Positions 16,508-25,237 are shown, counted from the first letter of the stretch. The stretch is DNA of 64,000 bases from Aurantiacibacter arachoides (GCF_009827335.1 NZ_WTYH01000001.1:186001-250000), one strand, 5' to 3'. Made by a program: numbers and translations. The notes: generated by a model from the sequence alone, not told the origin.

Positions 16508-17157
16508 CGCCCGAGGAAGAGCAGCGGCAGGCCGAACTGGCCGAGGAAGCGGGGCGGTTGTTCTCGGGACGGGTGGAATTCCTGCTCTCGGCCCCGCAAC
16601 TGAAGTTTCTGCCCGAACCCGACTATCCCGAGATCGCCTTTTGCGGACGCTCGAACGTGGGCAAGAGCTCGCTTCTCAACGCGGTGACGGGGCGCCGGTC
16701 GATCGCGCGCGCCTCGGTCACACCGGGCCGCACGCAAGAGCTCAATTTCTTCGAAGTGGGTGATCCCACCCAGTTCCGCCTGGTCGACATGCCGGGATAC
16801 GGCTTTGCTAAGGCGCCGCTGAAGGTGGTCGAGAAATGGCGCGGCCTGGTCCGCACCTTCCTGCGCGGCCGGGCCCCGCTCAAGCGCACGATGGTGCTGG
16901 TCGACAGCCGGCACGGCCTGAAGGACAGCGACCGGGAGATGATGACAATGCTCGACGAAGCGGCCGTGGGCTATCGCGTGGTGCTGACCAAGGCCGACAA
17001 GGTGAAGGCGAGCGAACTGGCAGCAGTGGCGGCCGGTGTCGAGGCCGAGGCGCGCAAGCACGTTGCGGCCTTTCCCGACATTCACCTCACCAGTGCCGAG
17101 AAAGGCATGGGGATCGACGCGTTGCGCGCCGCCATTCTAGCCGACGTCCGCGCCTGA
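16504..17157 (+). CDS. engB: Ribosome biogenesis GTPase EngB/YsxC
   Basis: Small GTPase needed for large-subunit assembly, 217 residues. G motifs: G1 GRSNVGKSS, G2 region TPGRTQELNFF, G3 DMPGYGFAKAP, G4 TKADK, and G5 near TSAEKGMG. It overlaps yidC by 4 bp and is the last gene of the rpmH cluster. It faces a hairpin at 17207-17227 whose T run serves the opposite strand better. Confidence 0.95.
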   Translation: MTPEEEQRQAELAEEAGRLFSGRVEFLLSAPQLKFLPEPDYPEIAFCGRSNVGKSSLLNAVTGRRSIARASVTPGRTQELNFFEVGDPTQFRLVDMPGYGFAKAPLKVVEKWRGLVRTFLRGRAPLKRTMVLVDSRHGLKDSDREMMTMLDEAAVGYRVVLTKADKVKASELAAVAAGVEAEARKHVAAFPDIHLTSAEKGMGIDALRAAILADVRA

Positions 17158-17201
17158 CTGCTTGCGCGAACGGCCCGACGGGCATTCCCCACCACCGACA
17201 A

Positions 17202-17229
17202 CAAAAAAGGGCGCCGCTGGCGCCCTTCT
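17202..17229 (-). terminator. Terminator read mainly from the minus strand
   Basis: A perfect 9-bp stem, AAGGGCGCC (17207-17215) / GGCGCCCTT (17219-17227). On the minus strand it is followed by TTTTTTG, which suits the end of the small ORF at 17250-17300. On the plus strand the tail is only TTCT, after engB. Confidence 0.8.
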
Positions 17230-17249
17230 CGTAATTCCGTTTGTGCGGA

Positions 17250-17300
17250 TTAGCAGCTCTTCGTGCCGAAAAGCCAATCCCAAATGCTGTTGCCACCCAT
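17250..17300 (-). CDS. Candidate 16-residue microprotein
   Basis: An open frame encodes MGGNSIWDWLFGTKSC. It has a strong Shine-Dalgarno (AGGAGA) 6 bases before its ATG and an intrinsic terminator about 20 bases after its stop. The Shine-Dalgarno lies in a perfect 6-bp hairpin, GTCTCC/GGAGAC (17306-17326). It follows the CHASE2-EAL gene on the same strand after a 58-bp gap. The aromatic middle could bind a membrane surface and the final Cys could be modified; both are guesses. Not a recognised family. Confidence 0.45.
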   Translation of the reverse strand: MGGNSIWDWLFGTKSC

Positions 17301-17305
17301 GATCA

Positions 17306-17326
17306 GTCTCCTGTTATGACGGAGAC
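17306..17326 (-). promoter_or_regulatory. Hairpin covering the microprotein Shine-Dalgarno
   Basis: GTCTCC pairs perfectly with GGAGAC across a 9-base loop, hiding the AGGAGA site of the 16-codon ORF. It may control translation. Confidence 0.5.
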
Positions 17327-17358
17327 AGATGTGCGTTAACCAGTTTTGTTTGTAAAGT

Positions 17359-19677
17359 TTAAACCATGTTCCTTAAGGGGTCATCCCGCCCAAGCGCATG
17401 ATTTTTGATGATTCTTTCGTAATCGACGGGCCGCGAAAGGCCGAAACCCTGGGCCACGATGCATCCCGCTTCGCGCAGTTTCGTTAACGTTCCGGCATCC
17501 TCTACCCCCTCAGCGATCACGACGATTCGCATGCTTCGCCCCATGTCCAGGATGGACTTCACGATGGCCTCGGCCTTGGGGTTGACCAGCATCTGCGAGA
17601 TGAACGCGCGGTCGATCTTCAACTCGTTGAACGGCAGGCGCAGCAGCGCTTCCAGGCTGGCGGCTCCGACGCCGAAATCGTCCATCGAGATCTTGCAGCC
17701 CAGCCGCGCGAGTTCGCCCAGCACCTCGGCGGCCTGGTCGAGATTGGAAATGCGGTAGGTCTCGGTGATCTCCAGGGTCAGGTGGCGCGGCTCGAACCCG
17801 GTCTTGTCGAGCACGTCGGCGACCATGTCGACGATGTGCCGTTCGTGCACCAGGGTGGCCGAGATGTTCACCGCCACCGGGATGCTCAGCCCAGCCAGGT
17901 CGAACGCATTACCGGCGCGGCAGGCCTGGTCGAGCACGTAGCGGGTCAGCTGGCTCATCCGCCCGGCAGTTTCGCACTGGCGGATGAAGTTGTCCGGCGG
18001 AATCTGGCCCCGCTGCGGATCGTTCCAGCGCACCAGTGCCTCGACACCCACGATCTCGCCCGACTGGATCAGGATCTTGGGCTGGTAGGCGAGGTAGATC
18101 TCGCCATTCGCCAGCGCCGCATCGATGCGCGCCTGCAGCGAGATGTTCCAGATCAGGTCCTCTTCCGACGCGGTGTCGGCAATGGCGATGGGTTCGTAGG
18201 TTTCGTTGGTGGTTTCGGCGATGGCCACGGCCGACGCGACGCGGCGCGCGACGTTGGGGCTGGGGCTGATGTCGACACCGAAGGTAATGCCGACGTCGAC
18301 CTGGTGGTCGTCCACCATCAGAGGAGAGGAAAACAGCGCGCGCAGACCTTCCAGATGTTCGCGCAGCAGGGCGGGGTCCTTTTCCGCCAGCGTCCAGACC
18401 ATCAGGTGCCCCTGGCCCAGATAGATGCGCGCACCCTGCGTGGCGGCCTTCAGTCGGCTGGTGATCCGCAGCAGGTATTGCGCGTGCAGTTCGCGCGGAA
18501 GCGAGCGGCGCACTTCCTCGAACCGGTGAATGCGGGCGACGACGATCGCGGGGACGGTGTCCGCCACGTCCTTGTCAGCTTCGAGCACGGCGAGCGTGGG
18601 CAGACCGGTATCGGCATCGACGAGCTGAAATTTCGCGACCCAGCGGGCACGCAGGCGGAACAGGCCAAAGATCGCAAGCAGGGCCAGGGCATCGGCACCG
18701 TGAACGCGGATGCCCATCTGCGCGGCAATGGCGAGGGCCATTGGAATGGCCAAGACGACGATGCCGACATAGGCCAGGACACGACGACGGCGCCCAACCA
18801 GCAGGGTTGCCCCGACCAGTGCGACCAGGACCACTGCGAGTGACATCAAGGGGTAGATCAGCCGGGTGCGTCCCGCCTTCAGCGTTTCGGCCGCGAATAT
18901 ATCGACGTAGGACCAGGGCATGGCGATCTGCCCGGGGATGTTGGCGCCACCGCCCTGCACGAAATCGCCGATGACCACGGTCTTGCCGGCAAGGTCGGCC
19001 AGCGCGCGATCGCTATCGGAATCGATCTGGTCGAATTCGTAGGACGGTATCGAGGCGAGATCGAAGCTGTAGCTGATCGGGAACTGTGCCCCGGGGCTGC
19101 CGGTCAATCCGGCGATGGAGGCACTTGTGCTGGGCAGGGTGACGCCGCCATCGGAGACGGTAAAGGCCTGCGACCACACGTAGCCAAGGAAGTTCTGTTT
19201 CGATTCGGTCCCCACCTCGGGCACGCCGGCGGCTATGGCGCCGACGCTGCGATCAAGCTTCTCCGCCCCGTCGAGGCCGGTTGACATCTTGGCGACCAGA
19301 AAGGTTTGCGCATCAGCCGTGCGCAAGGCTTCGTTCAATGCGGCATCGTCAGCAGGCAATGAGGGACGGCTGAAAACCGCATCGATGTAGATCGCCCTCG
19401 CGCCGGCGCGATCGATGTGCCCGATCAACCGGGCCAGTTCGCTACGCCGCTCGGGATAGCGGGGATCGGCGATGTTATCCCGCGCACCGACATAGACGAT
19501 ATCGCCCGAGGCGGCCGTCTGGCTGGCGCGTGACTGGGTGATCCAGATCATCTGGTCGACAGGCTCGAACACCGTCAGCAGCGACAGCAGAAAGGCAATC
19601 CCGCCAGCCATGATAGCGTGGCGGGTTCGCGCAAACCGCAAACCTCTGCCGGGGAGTTTGAGGTCGGTTTCGACCAA
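17359..19677 (-). CDS. CHASE2 - degenerate GGDEF - EAL domain protein
   Basis: Membrane-bound cyclic-di-GMP signalling protein, about 772 residues. A first membrane helix (MAGGIAFLLSLLTVFEP) leads into an extracytoplasmic CHASE2 sensor, then three helices (LIYPLMSLAVVLVALVGATLL and following), a degenerate GGDEF-like domain without a GGDEF loop, and an EAL domain. The EAL domain keeps EALVRWND, NISATLVHE, LEITETY, DDFG, KIDRAFI and EGVED, so phosphodiesterase activity is likely. TTG 19677 is preferred because AAAGG lies just upstream; in-frame codons further up are less likely. Ligand unknown. Confidence 0.85.
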   Translation of the reverse strand: MVETDLKLPGRGLRFARTRHAIMAGGIAFLLSLLTVFEPVDQMIWITQSRASQTAASGDIVYVGARDNIADPRYPERRSELARLIGHIDRAGARAIYIDAVFSRPSLPADDAALNEALRTADAQTFLVAKMSTGLDGAEKLDRSVGAIAAGVPEVGTESKQNFLGYVWSQAFTVSDGGVTLPSTSASIAGLTGSPGAQFPISYSFDLASIPSYEFDQIDSDSDRALADLAGKTVVIGDFVQGGGANIPGQIAMPWSYVDIFAAETLKAGRTRLIYPLMSLAVVLVALVGATLLVGRRRRVLAYVGIVVLAIPMALAIAAQMGIRVHGADALALLAIFGLFRLRARWVAKFQLVDADTGLPTLAVLEADKDVADTVPAIVVARIHRFEEVRRSLPRELHAQYLLRITSRLKAATQGARIYLGQGHLMVWTLAEKDPALLREHLEGLRALFSSPLMVDDHQVDVGITFGVDISPSPNVARRVASAVAIAETTNETYEPIAIADTASEEDLIWNISLQARIDAALANGEIYLAYQPKILIQSGEIVGVEALVRWNDPQRGQIPPDNFIRQCETAGRMSQLTRYVLDQACRAGNAFDLAGLSIPVAVNISATLVHERHIVDMVADVLDKTGFEPRHLTLEITETYRISNLDQAAEVLGELARLGCKISMDDFGVGAASLEALLRLPFNELKIDRAFISQMLVNPKAEAIVKSILDMGRSMRIVVIAEGVEDAGTLTKLREAGCIVAQGFGLSRPVDYERIIKNHALGRDDPLRNMV

Positions 19678-19877
19678 GGGCTTGCCTTTTGTTATCGCGT
19701 TTCGTGGAAGCGAGAGAACCGTCTGGCACACGATGGTTAACAAATAGGAAGGATGATTCGTCCCATCGACGAGCGACTTGCGGGCGACTGGCGAGCACTG
19801 GGCGGCCATCCCCGTTCATGCTCGACACGCCTAGCCGCAACCTTTACCCACCCGCGACAACAGGGACAGACACATCC

Positions 19878-20543
19878 ATGAAGCTGATTATCGGCAACAA
19901 GAACTATTCCAGCTGGTCGCTGCGCGGCTGGCTGGCCGCCAAGCAGAGCGGGCTCTCGTTCGATGAACTGACCGTCCATATCGACGGCGACGACTGGCAG
20001 ACTATCAGGCAGGAGCAGGATGAATTCCAGCCCTCCGCTGGCAAGGTTCCCGTTCTGTGGGATGGCGATACGGTGGTGTGGGACAGTCTGGCGATGCTGG
20101 AATACCTGGCCGACAAGGTCGGGCGAGACCGCTACTGGCCCAAGACCGACGAGGCCCGCGGCATGGCCCGGGCCATGGTGGCAGAAATGCACTCGTCGTT
20201 CATCGCGCTTCGGCGCAACTGCCCGATGAACATCCGCGCGCGGGTGGCGGTGGAGCTGGAGGATGCAACGCGGGCGGACATCGTGCGCATCCTCGGGCTG
20301 TGGGCCGAGGCGAGGGCGCGCTTCGGCAAGGGCGGGCCCTATCTGTTCGGCACATTCAGCGCGGCGGACATCTTCTACGCCCCGATCGTGTGCCGGTTCG
20401 TCACCTACGGGATCGGCGTGCCGGGTTTCGCCCAGACCTACATGCAGGCGATCTGGGAACACGACTGGATGCAGCAATGGGTCGCGGGCGCGCTGGCCGA
20501 GGAATGGACGATCTCGCAATTCGAGGTGGGCGAGACAGCCTGA
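19878..20543 (+). CDS. Glutathione S-transferase family protein
   Basis: Cytosolic GST-fold protein, 221 residues. The thioredoxin-like N-terminal domain has the Ser-type active-site region NKNYSSWSLRGW (Ser 11-12), the cis-Pro KVPVL and the glutathione-binding DSLAMLEYLAD. The C-terminal helical domain ends at WTISQFEVGETA. ATG 19878 fits the domain start MKLIIGNKN. The substrate is not predictable. It converges on the cupin gene with a 12-bp gap. Confidence 0.9.
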   Translation: MKLIIGNKNYSSWSLRGWLAAKQSGLSFDELTVHIDGDDWQTIRQEQDEFQPSAGKVPVLWDGDTVVWDSLAMLEYLADKVGRDRYWPKTDEARGMARAMVAEMHSSFIALRRNCPMNIRARVAVELEDATRADIVRILGLWAEARARFGKGGPYLFGTFSAADIFYAPIVCRFVTYGIGVPGFAQTYMQAIWEHDWMQQWVAGALAEEWTISQFEVGETA

Positions 20544-20555
20544 GCCGCGCGCGCC

Positions 20556-21002
20556 TCAATAGGGCGTGCCGTCCTTGTGTGTATACCCGTGCGGGCCCCA
20601 TTGCATGTCGATATCGGGGTAGCTGCCACTGCCCTTTGCATTGCCGGCGCTGATGGCGACGAAGCTGCAGTCCGCGCTGCTCTCGTTCATCAGATGGTGC
20701 CCGTTCTCAGCCGCCATGGGCCAGGCGCAGACGTCACCGGCGCGCAGGAGGGTGCGCCCGGCATCCTCCACCAGCACGGCTTCCCCGGACAGCATCACGA
20801 GCAGTTCGTCCTCGTCCGCATGCCAGGGCCGCTGCGAGGACCAGGCGCCAGGCTTCAGCACCACGTGACTGGCGCCCATCGCAGTCAGCCCGCCCGCCGG
20901 AGCCAGCCGGCGCCACCAGCGCCCTTCCACGGGCCTTGCGAACGGTTCGGGATAGCCGGTGGCGTTCGATTGGGGGATGGCCTCGATATCGAGCTTGGGC
21001 AT
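20556..21002 (-). CDS. Cupin domain protein
   Basis: Small cytosolic beta-barrel protein, 148 residues. Cupin motif 1 is represented by RPWHADEDELLVMLSGEAVLV and motif 2 by GDVCAWPMAAENGHHLMN, giving His and Glu residues suited to metal binding. The ATG is preceded by AGGAGA. It is divergent from dapE (29 bp between the start codons). Possible roles include a sugar or amino acid binding enzyme; no substrate can be named. Confidence 0.85.
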   Translation of the reverse strand: MPKLDIEAIPQSNATGYPEPFARPVEGRWWRRLAPAGGLTAMGASHVVLKPGAWSSQRPWHADEDELLVMLSGEAVLVEDAGRTLLRAGDVCAWPMAAENGHHLMNESSADCSFVAISAGNAKGSGSYPDIDMQWGPHGYTHKDGTPY

Positions 21003-21031
21003 CGGCGCGCTCTCCTGCTAGCTGGCACACG

Positions 21032-22171
21032 ATGAGCCAAGCCGTAGACTTCGCCAAGCGCCTGATGGCCGCCGCCAGCATCACGCCTGCGCGCGGGGAG
21101 GTGTTCGCCGTGCTGGAGGCCATTCTCGCCCCGCTGGGGTTCGCCGTCCACCGCTTCGTGGCGGGCGAAGGCGCGCCGGGCAGCGATGACGAGCCGGTGG
21201 AGAACCTGTTTGCCGTGCGCCGCGGACCGGAAGGGTCTCGGCATTTCGCCTTTGCCGGTCACCTCGATGTCGTGCCGCCGGGCGAGGGGTGGTCGACCGA
21301 TGCCTTTGCGCCAGAGGTCCGCGGCGACCTGCTCTACGGGCGCGGGGCGGTGGACATGAAGGGCGCGGTGGCCTGCATGGCGGCGGCGGTGGCAGGCATT
21401 CCGGCCGATGCCGGCACGCTGAGCTTCGTCATCACCGGCGACGAGGAAGGCCCGGCGCTGCATGGCACGCGCGCGCTGATCGATCTGATGCGCGCGCGGG
21501 GCGACATTCCCGACTTCATCCTGGTTGGCGAGCCGACCAGCGTGAACCGGCTGGGCGACATGATGAAGATCGGGCGGCGCGGATCGGTCAACATCTGGAT
21601 CGACGTGGTGGGCAGCCAGGGCCACGTCGCCTACCCGCACCTGGCCGACAATCCGCTGCCCCGGCTGGTGGCGATCCTGGCCGAACTGGATGCGCTGCAC
21701 CTCGACGACGGCAGCGCGTGGTTCCAGCCGAGCAACCTGGAGATTACCGAGATCGACGTGCCCAACCAGGCGCACAACGTGATCCCGGGCAGGGCGAGCG
21801 CGCGCCTGTCGATCCGTTTCAACGACCTGCACACGGGCGCCGGGCTTGCCGAGCGCGTAGGCAGGGTCGCCGCGAAGCACGGCGGCACCGCGCGCCCGGT
21901 CATCTCGGGCGAAAGCTTCCTGACGCCGCCCGGTGCCTATTCCGCCATGATGGCGGAGGCGATCGAGACCGAGACCGGCGTCGTGCCCGAACTGTCCACC
22001 ACCGGGGGCACCAGCGATGCCCGGTTCCTGAAGGACCTTGCCCCGGTGATCGAGTTCGGCCTCGTCAATGCGACCATGCACAAGACCGACGAAGCGGTGG
22101 CGCTGGATGATCTGGAAACGCTGGCCCGTATCTATACCCGCATCGCGCACGCCGCGCTTGGCGCAGGCTGA
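21032..22171 (+). CDS. dapE: Succinyl-diaminopimelate desuccinylase
   Basis: Removes succinate from N-succinyl-LL-diaminopimelate in lysine and peptidoglycan synthesis. M20 metallopeptidase family, 379 residues. Metal and catalytic motifs: GHLDVVPPGEGW, GRGAVDMKG, GDEEGPA, GEPTS, and the C-terminal HKTDEAV. The start is the ATG of MSQAVDF. dapB of the same pathway lies 3 kb away on the other strand. A large imperfect inverted repeat follows the stop codon. Confidence 0.93.
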   Translation: MSQAVDFAKRLMAAASITPARGEVFAVLEAILAPLGFAVHRFVAGEGAPGSDDEPVENLFAVRRGPEGSRHFAFAGHLDVVPPGEGWSTDAFAPEVRGDLLYGRGAVDMKGAVACMAAAVAGIPADAGTLSFVITGDEEGPALHGTRALIDLMRARGDIPDFILVGEPTSVNRLGDMMKIGRRGSVNIWIDVVGSQGHVAYPHLADNPLPRLVAILAELDALHLDDGSAWFQPSNLEITEIDVPNQAHNVIPGRASARLSIRFNDLHTGAGLAERVGRVAAKHGGTARPVISGESFLTPPGAYSAMMAEAIETETGVVPELSTTGGTSDARFLKDLAPVIEFGLVNATMHKTDEAVALDDLETLARIYTRIAHAALGAG

Positions 22172-22243
22172 CCATGGCCGCCGCTGCCGACCCTTGCCGG
22201 GGTCGCGACGCGCAGCCGGTGCCCGACCCGATTGCGGCCATGG
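22172..22243. repeat. Inverted repeat between dapE and the symporter gene
   Basis: CCATGGCCGC (22172-22181) and GCGGCCATGG (22234-22243) form a perfect 10-bp outer stem around 52 bases that contain a further GACCC/GGGTC stem. No T run follows, so it is not a standard terminator. It begins one base after the dapE stop. Confidence 0.6.
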
Positions 22244-22287
22244 GCGGCGGCTGATAGGCCGCGACAAATGATTGAGGGGACGCGACC

Positions 22288-23655
22288 ATGACAACGCAGG
22301 ATGCCGCCGAAATGGCCGCCGAGGCCACGCCAGTAGACCATTCCCGGCTGCAGAAGCGCATCCTGGCCGGGTTCGTGCTGGGGCTGGCGGGCGGCTTGTT
22401 GGCCTACACCTTCGCGCAGGACGCGGGCTGGGTGGAATGGCTGGTGACCTATGTGACGGGGCCGATCGGGCAGATTTTCCTGCGGTTGCTGTTCATGCTG
22501 GTGATCCCGTTGCTGTTCAGCGCGCTGGTGGTGGGGATCGCCGAGATGGGCGAAGTCCGCTCGCTGGGCCGCGTCGGGCTGAAGACGCTGGGCTACACCG
22601 TTATCGTCTCCTCGATCGCGGTGGCGATTTCGCTGCTGCTGGTGAACCTGATCCGCCCAGGCGACGGGATCGATCCCGCCGCCGCCGCCGAACTGCTGGA
22701 GCAAGGCGCGGAAGGTGCCAGCGGCATCGTGGAGGCCAGCGCGGCGAGCGAGGCGGGGGTCAACCAGATCATCGCCATCGTCCCCAACAACATCATCGCC
22801 GCAATGAGCGCGAACGACATCCTGGCGGTGATGTTCTTCGCCCTGTTCTTCGGCATTGGCCTGCTGCTGGTGCAGTCGCGCCGAACGGCAGTGCTGAAAG
22901 ACGCGATCGAGGGCGTGTTCGAAGTGGCGATGAAGCTGATCGGCTTCGTCATCCAGCTGGCGCCGATCGCCATCTTCTGTTTCATGTTCAACCTGACCGC
23001 GCAGTTCGGCTGGGATCTGCTGGGCAAGCTGGCCGCCTTCGTGGCCGTGGTGCTGCTGGCGCTGGCCGTCCAGATGTTCGGGGTGTTCCCGCTGATCCTG
23101 AAATTCGTGGCGAAGAAAAGCCCGGTCGCGTTCTTCAAGCAGACGCGGGAGGCGAGCCTGATGGCCTTCTCCACCGCCAGTTCCAACGCCACCCTGCCCA
23201 CCGCGCTGCGCGTGGCCGATACCGAGCTCAACCTGCCGCGCCGCATCGCCCGCTTCGTGCTGACCATCGGTGCCACCGCCAACCAGAACGGCACGGCGAT
23301 GTTCGAAGGCGTGACGGTGCTGTTCCTCGCGCAGTTCTTCGGCATCGAGCTGACGCTGATGGACCAGGCCTTCGTGATGCTGATCTGCATCCTTGCCGGT
23401 ATCGGCACCGCGGGCGTGCCCGGGGGATCGCTGCCGGTGATCGCGCTGATCTTGGTAGGCGTGGGCGTGGATCCGGCGGGCATCGGCCTGATCCTTGGGG
23501 TCGACCGCTTCCTCGACATGTGCCGCACGACATTGAACGTCGTAGGGGATCTTGTTGCCGCGCAGACCATTTCCGCCCTGTCGCCCGAACTCGCCGAGGA
23601 GCGGGTTGCAGACACACAGTCAGAGCCCATCGGGCTTGCAGGAGAATCGCGATGA
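22288..23655 (+). CDS. Dicarboxylate/amino acid:cation symporter (DAACS family)
   Basis: Secondary transporter of the GltP/DctA family, 455 residues, with eight membrane helices and two re-entrant loops. Signature motifs: the first re-entrant serine-rich loop FSTASSNATLPTALR and the substrate-binding NQNGTAMFEG...GTAGVPGGSLPV. It imports glutamate, aspartate or C4-dicarboxylates with H+ or Na+; which one cannot be told. A GAGGGG Shine-Dalgarno precedes ATG 22288. Its stop overlaps the start of the next lipoprotein gene by 4 bp. Confidence 0.93.
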   Translation: MTTQDAAEMAAEATPVDHSRLQKRILAGFVLGLAGGLLAYTFAQDAGWVEWLVTYVTGPIGQIFLRLLFMLVIPLLFSALVVGIAEMGEVRSLGRVGLKTLGYTVIVSSIAVAISLLLVNLIRPGDGIDPAAAAELLEQGAEGASGIVEASAASEAGVNQIIAIVPNNIIAAMSANDILAVMFFALFFGIGLLLVQSRRTAVLKDAIEGVFEVAMKLIGFVIQLAPIAIFCFMFNLTAQFGWDLLGKLAAFVAVVLLALAVQMFGVFPLILKFVAKKSPVAFFKQTREASLMAFSTASSNATLPTALRVADTELNLPRRIARFVLTIGATANQNGTAMFEGVTVLFLAQFFGIELTLMDQAFVMLICILAGIGTAGVPGGSLPVIALILVGVGVDPAGIGLILGVDRFLDMCRTTLNVVGDLVAAQTISALSPELAEERVADTQSEPIGLAGESR

Positions 23656-23972
23656 AAGCCGGCATCTATTTCATCACCCTCTGCGCGATCGCCCTGGCCA
23701 TCGGCGGTTGCCAGACAGTGGTCAGCGAGCGGGTCGAGGATTCGCTGATCGAGGTGGGCGTGCCGAGCGGCATGGCGACCTGCATGGGCGATATCTGGGC
23801 GGACGATCTCTCCATTTCCCAGATCCGCGGGATTCAGCGTTTCGCCAGGGGCGTGAAGGCGGAGGGGCGACAGCTGACCGCCGGGCGGCTTATCGCCCAC
23901 GCGCGGGAATGGAACGATCTTGAGGCGCTTGCCGTGGTCACCACCTCCACCGCGCGCTGCGCCTTCAGCTAG
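23652..23972 (+). CDS. Small lipoprotein of unknown function
   Basis: A 106-residue protein with a lipoprotein signal (MKAGIYFITLCAIALAIGGC, lipobox IGGC). The mature part has paired Cys residues (CMGDIWADDLS... and a near-terminal ARCAF), suggesting a periplasmic disulphide. It is translationally coupled to the symporter gene by an ATGA overlap. Its TAG stop shares the palindrome CTAG with the stop of convergent nth. No named family is recognised. Confidence 0.75.
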   Translation: MKAGIYFITLCAIALAIGGCQTVVSERVEDSLIEVGVPSGMATCMGDIWADDLSISQIRGIQRFARGVKAEGRQLTAGRLIAHAREWNDLEALAVVTTSTARCAFS

Positions 23973-24631
23973 GCGGCCGCCTTGCGCCCCTTCGGCGGGG
24001 CGAGCACCTTCTTGCGATAGCTGCACAGGTCCACCACCGGGCAGCGCCAGCATTCGGGCGTGCGCGCCTTGCACACGTAGCGGCCGTGCAGGATCAGCCA
24101 GTGGTGCGCGCCAAGGCGGAAGGGGGCGGGGACGCGCCTTTCCAGCTTGGCCTCGACCTGTTCCGGCGTCTTGCCCTTGGCAAGTCCGGTGCGGTTGCCG
24201 ACGCGCAGGATGTGGGTGTCGACGGCAAAGGTTTCCTGCCCGAACCAGCAATTCAGCACCACGTTGGCGGTCTTGCGGCCCACGCCTGGCAGGCGCACCA
24301 GGTCCTCGCGGGTGCCGGGCACCTCGCCGCCGTATTCGTCGACCAGCAACCGGCTGAGCGCGATCACGTTCTTCGCCTTGGCATTGAACAGGCCGATGGT
24401 CTTGATGTGGTCGATCAGCCCAGCCTCACCCAAATCGAGCATCTGCGCCGGTGTTTCCACCTTGGCGAACAGCGCGCGGGTGGCCTTGTTGACGCCCACG
24501 TCCGTCGCCTGGGCTGACAGCGCCACGGCCACCACCAGCTGGTAGGCATTGCCATAGGCCAGCTCCGTTTCAGGGGCCGGATTGGCTTCGGCCAGTCGGC
24601 GGAAGAATTCGAAGATCTGGTCGCGGGTCAT
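23969..24631 (-). CDS. nth: Endonuclease III
   Basis: DNA glycosylase/AP lyase that removes oxidised pyrimidines, 220 residues. The catalytic Lys lies in LSAQATDVGVNKAT, the HhH motif is LPGVGRKTANVVL, and the catalytic Asp is in VDTHILRV. The C-terminal [4Fe-4S] ligands are in CKARTPECWRCPVVDLC (C-x6-C-x2-C-x5-C). It is the last gene of a dapB-(HEAGH protein)-nth minus-strand group. Confidence 0.97.
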   Translation of the reverse strand: MTRDQIFEFFRRLAEANPAPETELAYGNAYQLVVAVALSAQATDVGVNKATRALFAKVETPAQMLDLGEAGLIDHIKTIGLFNAKAKNVIALSRLLVDEYGGEVPGTREDLVRLPGVGRKTANVVLNCWFGQETFAVDTHILRVGNRTGLAKGKTPEQVEAKLERRVPAPFRLGAHHWLILHGRYVCKARTPECWRCPVVDLCSYRKKVLAPPKGRKAAA

Positions 24632-24710
24632 GCCCGCAGCGGATGGCGTGCCAGGCCAAACGCCGCAAGCCCCCGGCGCGCCGCGCGGCCGCCGGTTGGC
24701 CCGACTTGCT

Positions 24711-25235
24711 TCAGCGCAGCCATCGCAACATGACAGGATAGGTCGGTTCACCCGCCGCCAGAGCGCTGGCGAGGTCGAGGTGCGCCATGCCGGCCTGCGC
24801 CAGCAAGTCCGCGCCGACGAAATAACCCACGGCATAGCAGCTCGCCGCAAACTCGCTGCGACCCTTGTAACCGTCGGTATGGAATAACTGGCGCAGTTCG
24901 ACCCCGCAAACCCGGCTGGCTGCGTAGGACCAGGCGATCGCCATAAGCTCCTCGTCCCGGCTCATCGCCACCTCGTCCATCGTTGCGCGCCGGTCGGCGG
25001 TGACGATGGCGATATGGCCCGCTTCGTGCAGCAGATCGCCAGGCCAGATCGTGCTCTCGGGATCGATCGCCAGCGCGCCGCCAAGGATGGCCAGCCCGTT
25101 GATCGCCTGCGAAGCCGCGCCCGATGGCAGCGGCACGGTGGGAATGCCGACGTCTGACAGGAAGGCGAGGCACCGGGCTGCCGTGGCCTGCCCGCCGCCG
25201 TCCTCGCGCCAGCGAAATCCAGCGGCATCCAGCAC
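24711..25235 (-). CDS. Conserved protein with an HEAGH motif
   Basis: A 174-residue protein that starts at a GTG only two bases after the dapB stop, so it is probably translated by coupling. It holds DLLHEAGHIAIV, the HExxH zinc-metalloprotease signature, followed by DEELMAIAWSYAAS, where a third ligand could lie. There is no signal peptide. The rest (LPSGAASQAINGLAILGGALAIDPES, GRSEFAASCYAVGYFVGADL) resembles no family I can name. A metal-dependent activity is inferred from the motif only. Confidence 0.7.
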   Translation of the reverse strand: MLDAAGFRWREDGGGQATAARCLAFLSDVGIPTVPLPSGAASQAINGLAILGGALAIDPESTIWPGDLLHEAGHIAIVTADRRATMDEVAMSRDEELMAIAWSYAASRVCGVELRQLFHTDGYKGRSEFAASCYAVGYFVGADLLAQAGMAHLDLASALAAGEPTYPVMLRWLR

Positions 25236-25237
25236 GC

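Noticed and set aside
22172..22243. A 72-base stem structure between dapE and the symporter as a tRNA
   Set aside because: The length fits, but there is no GTTCRA T-loop or proper anticodon arm; kept only as an inverted repeat.
22272..23651. A long plus-strand frame through the symporter gene in another phase
   Set aside because: The translation is Arg/Gly-rich and motif-free; the symporter frame has all family motifs. Only its last part, from 23652, is a real lipoprotein gene.
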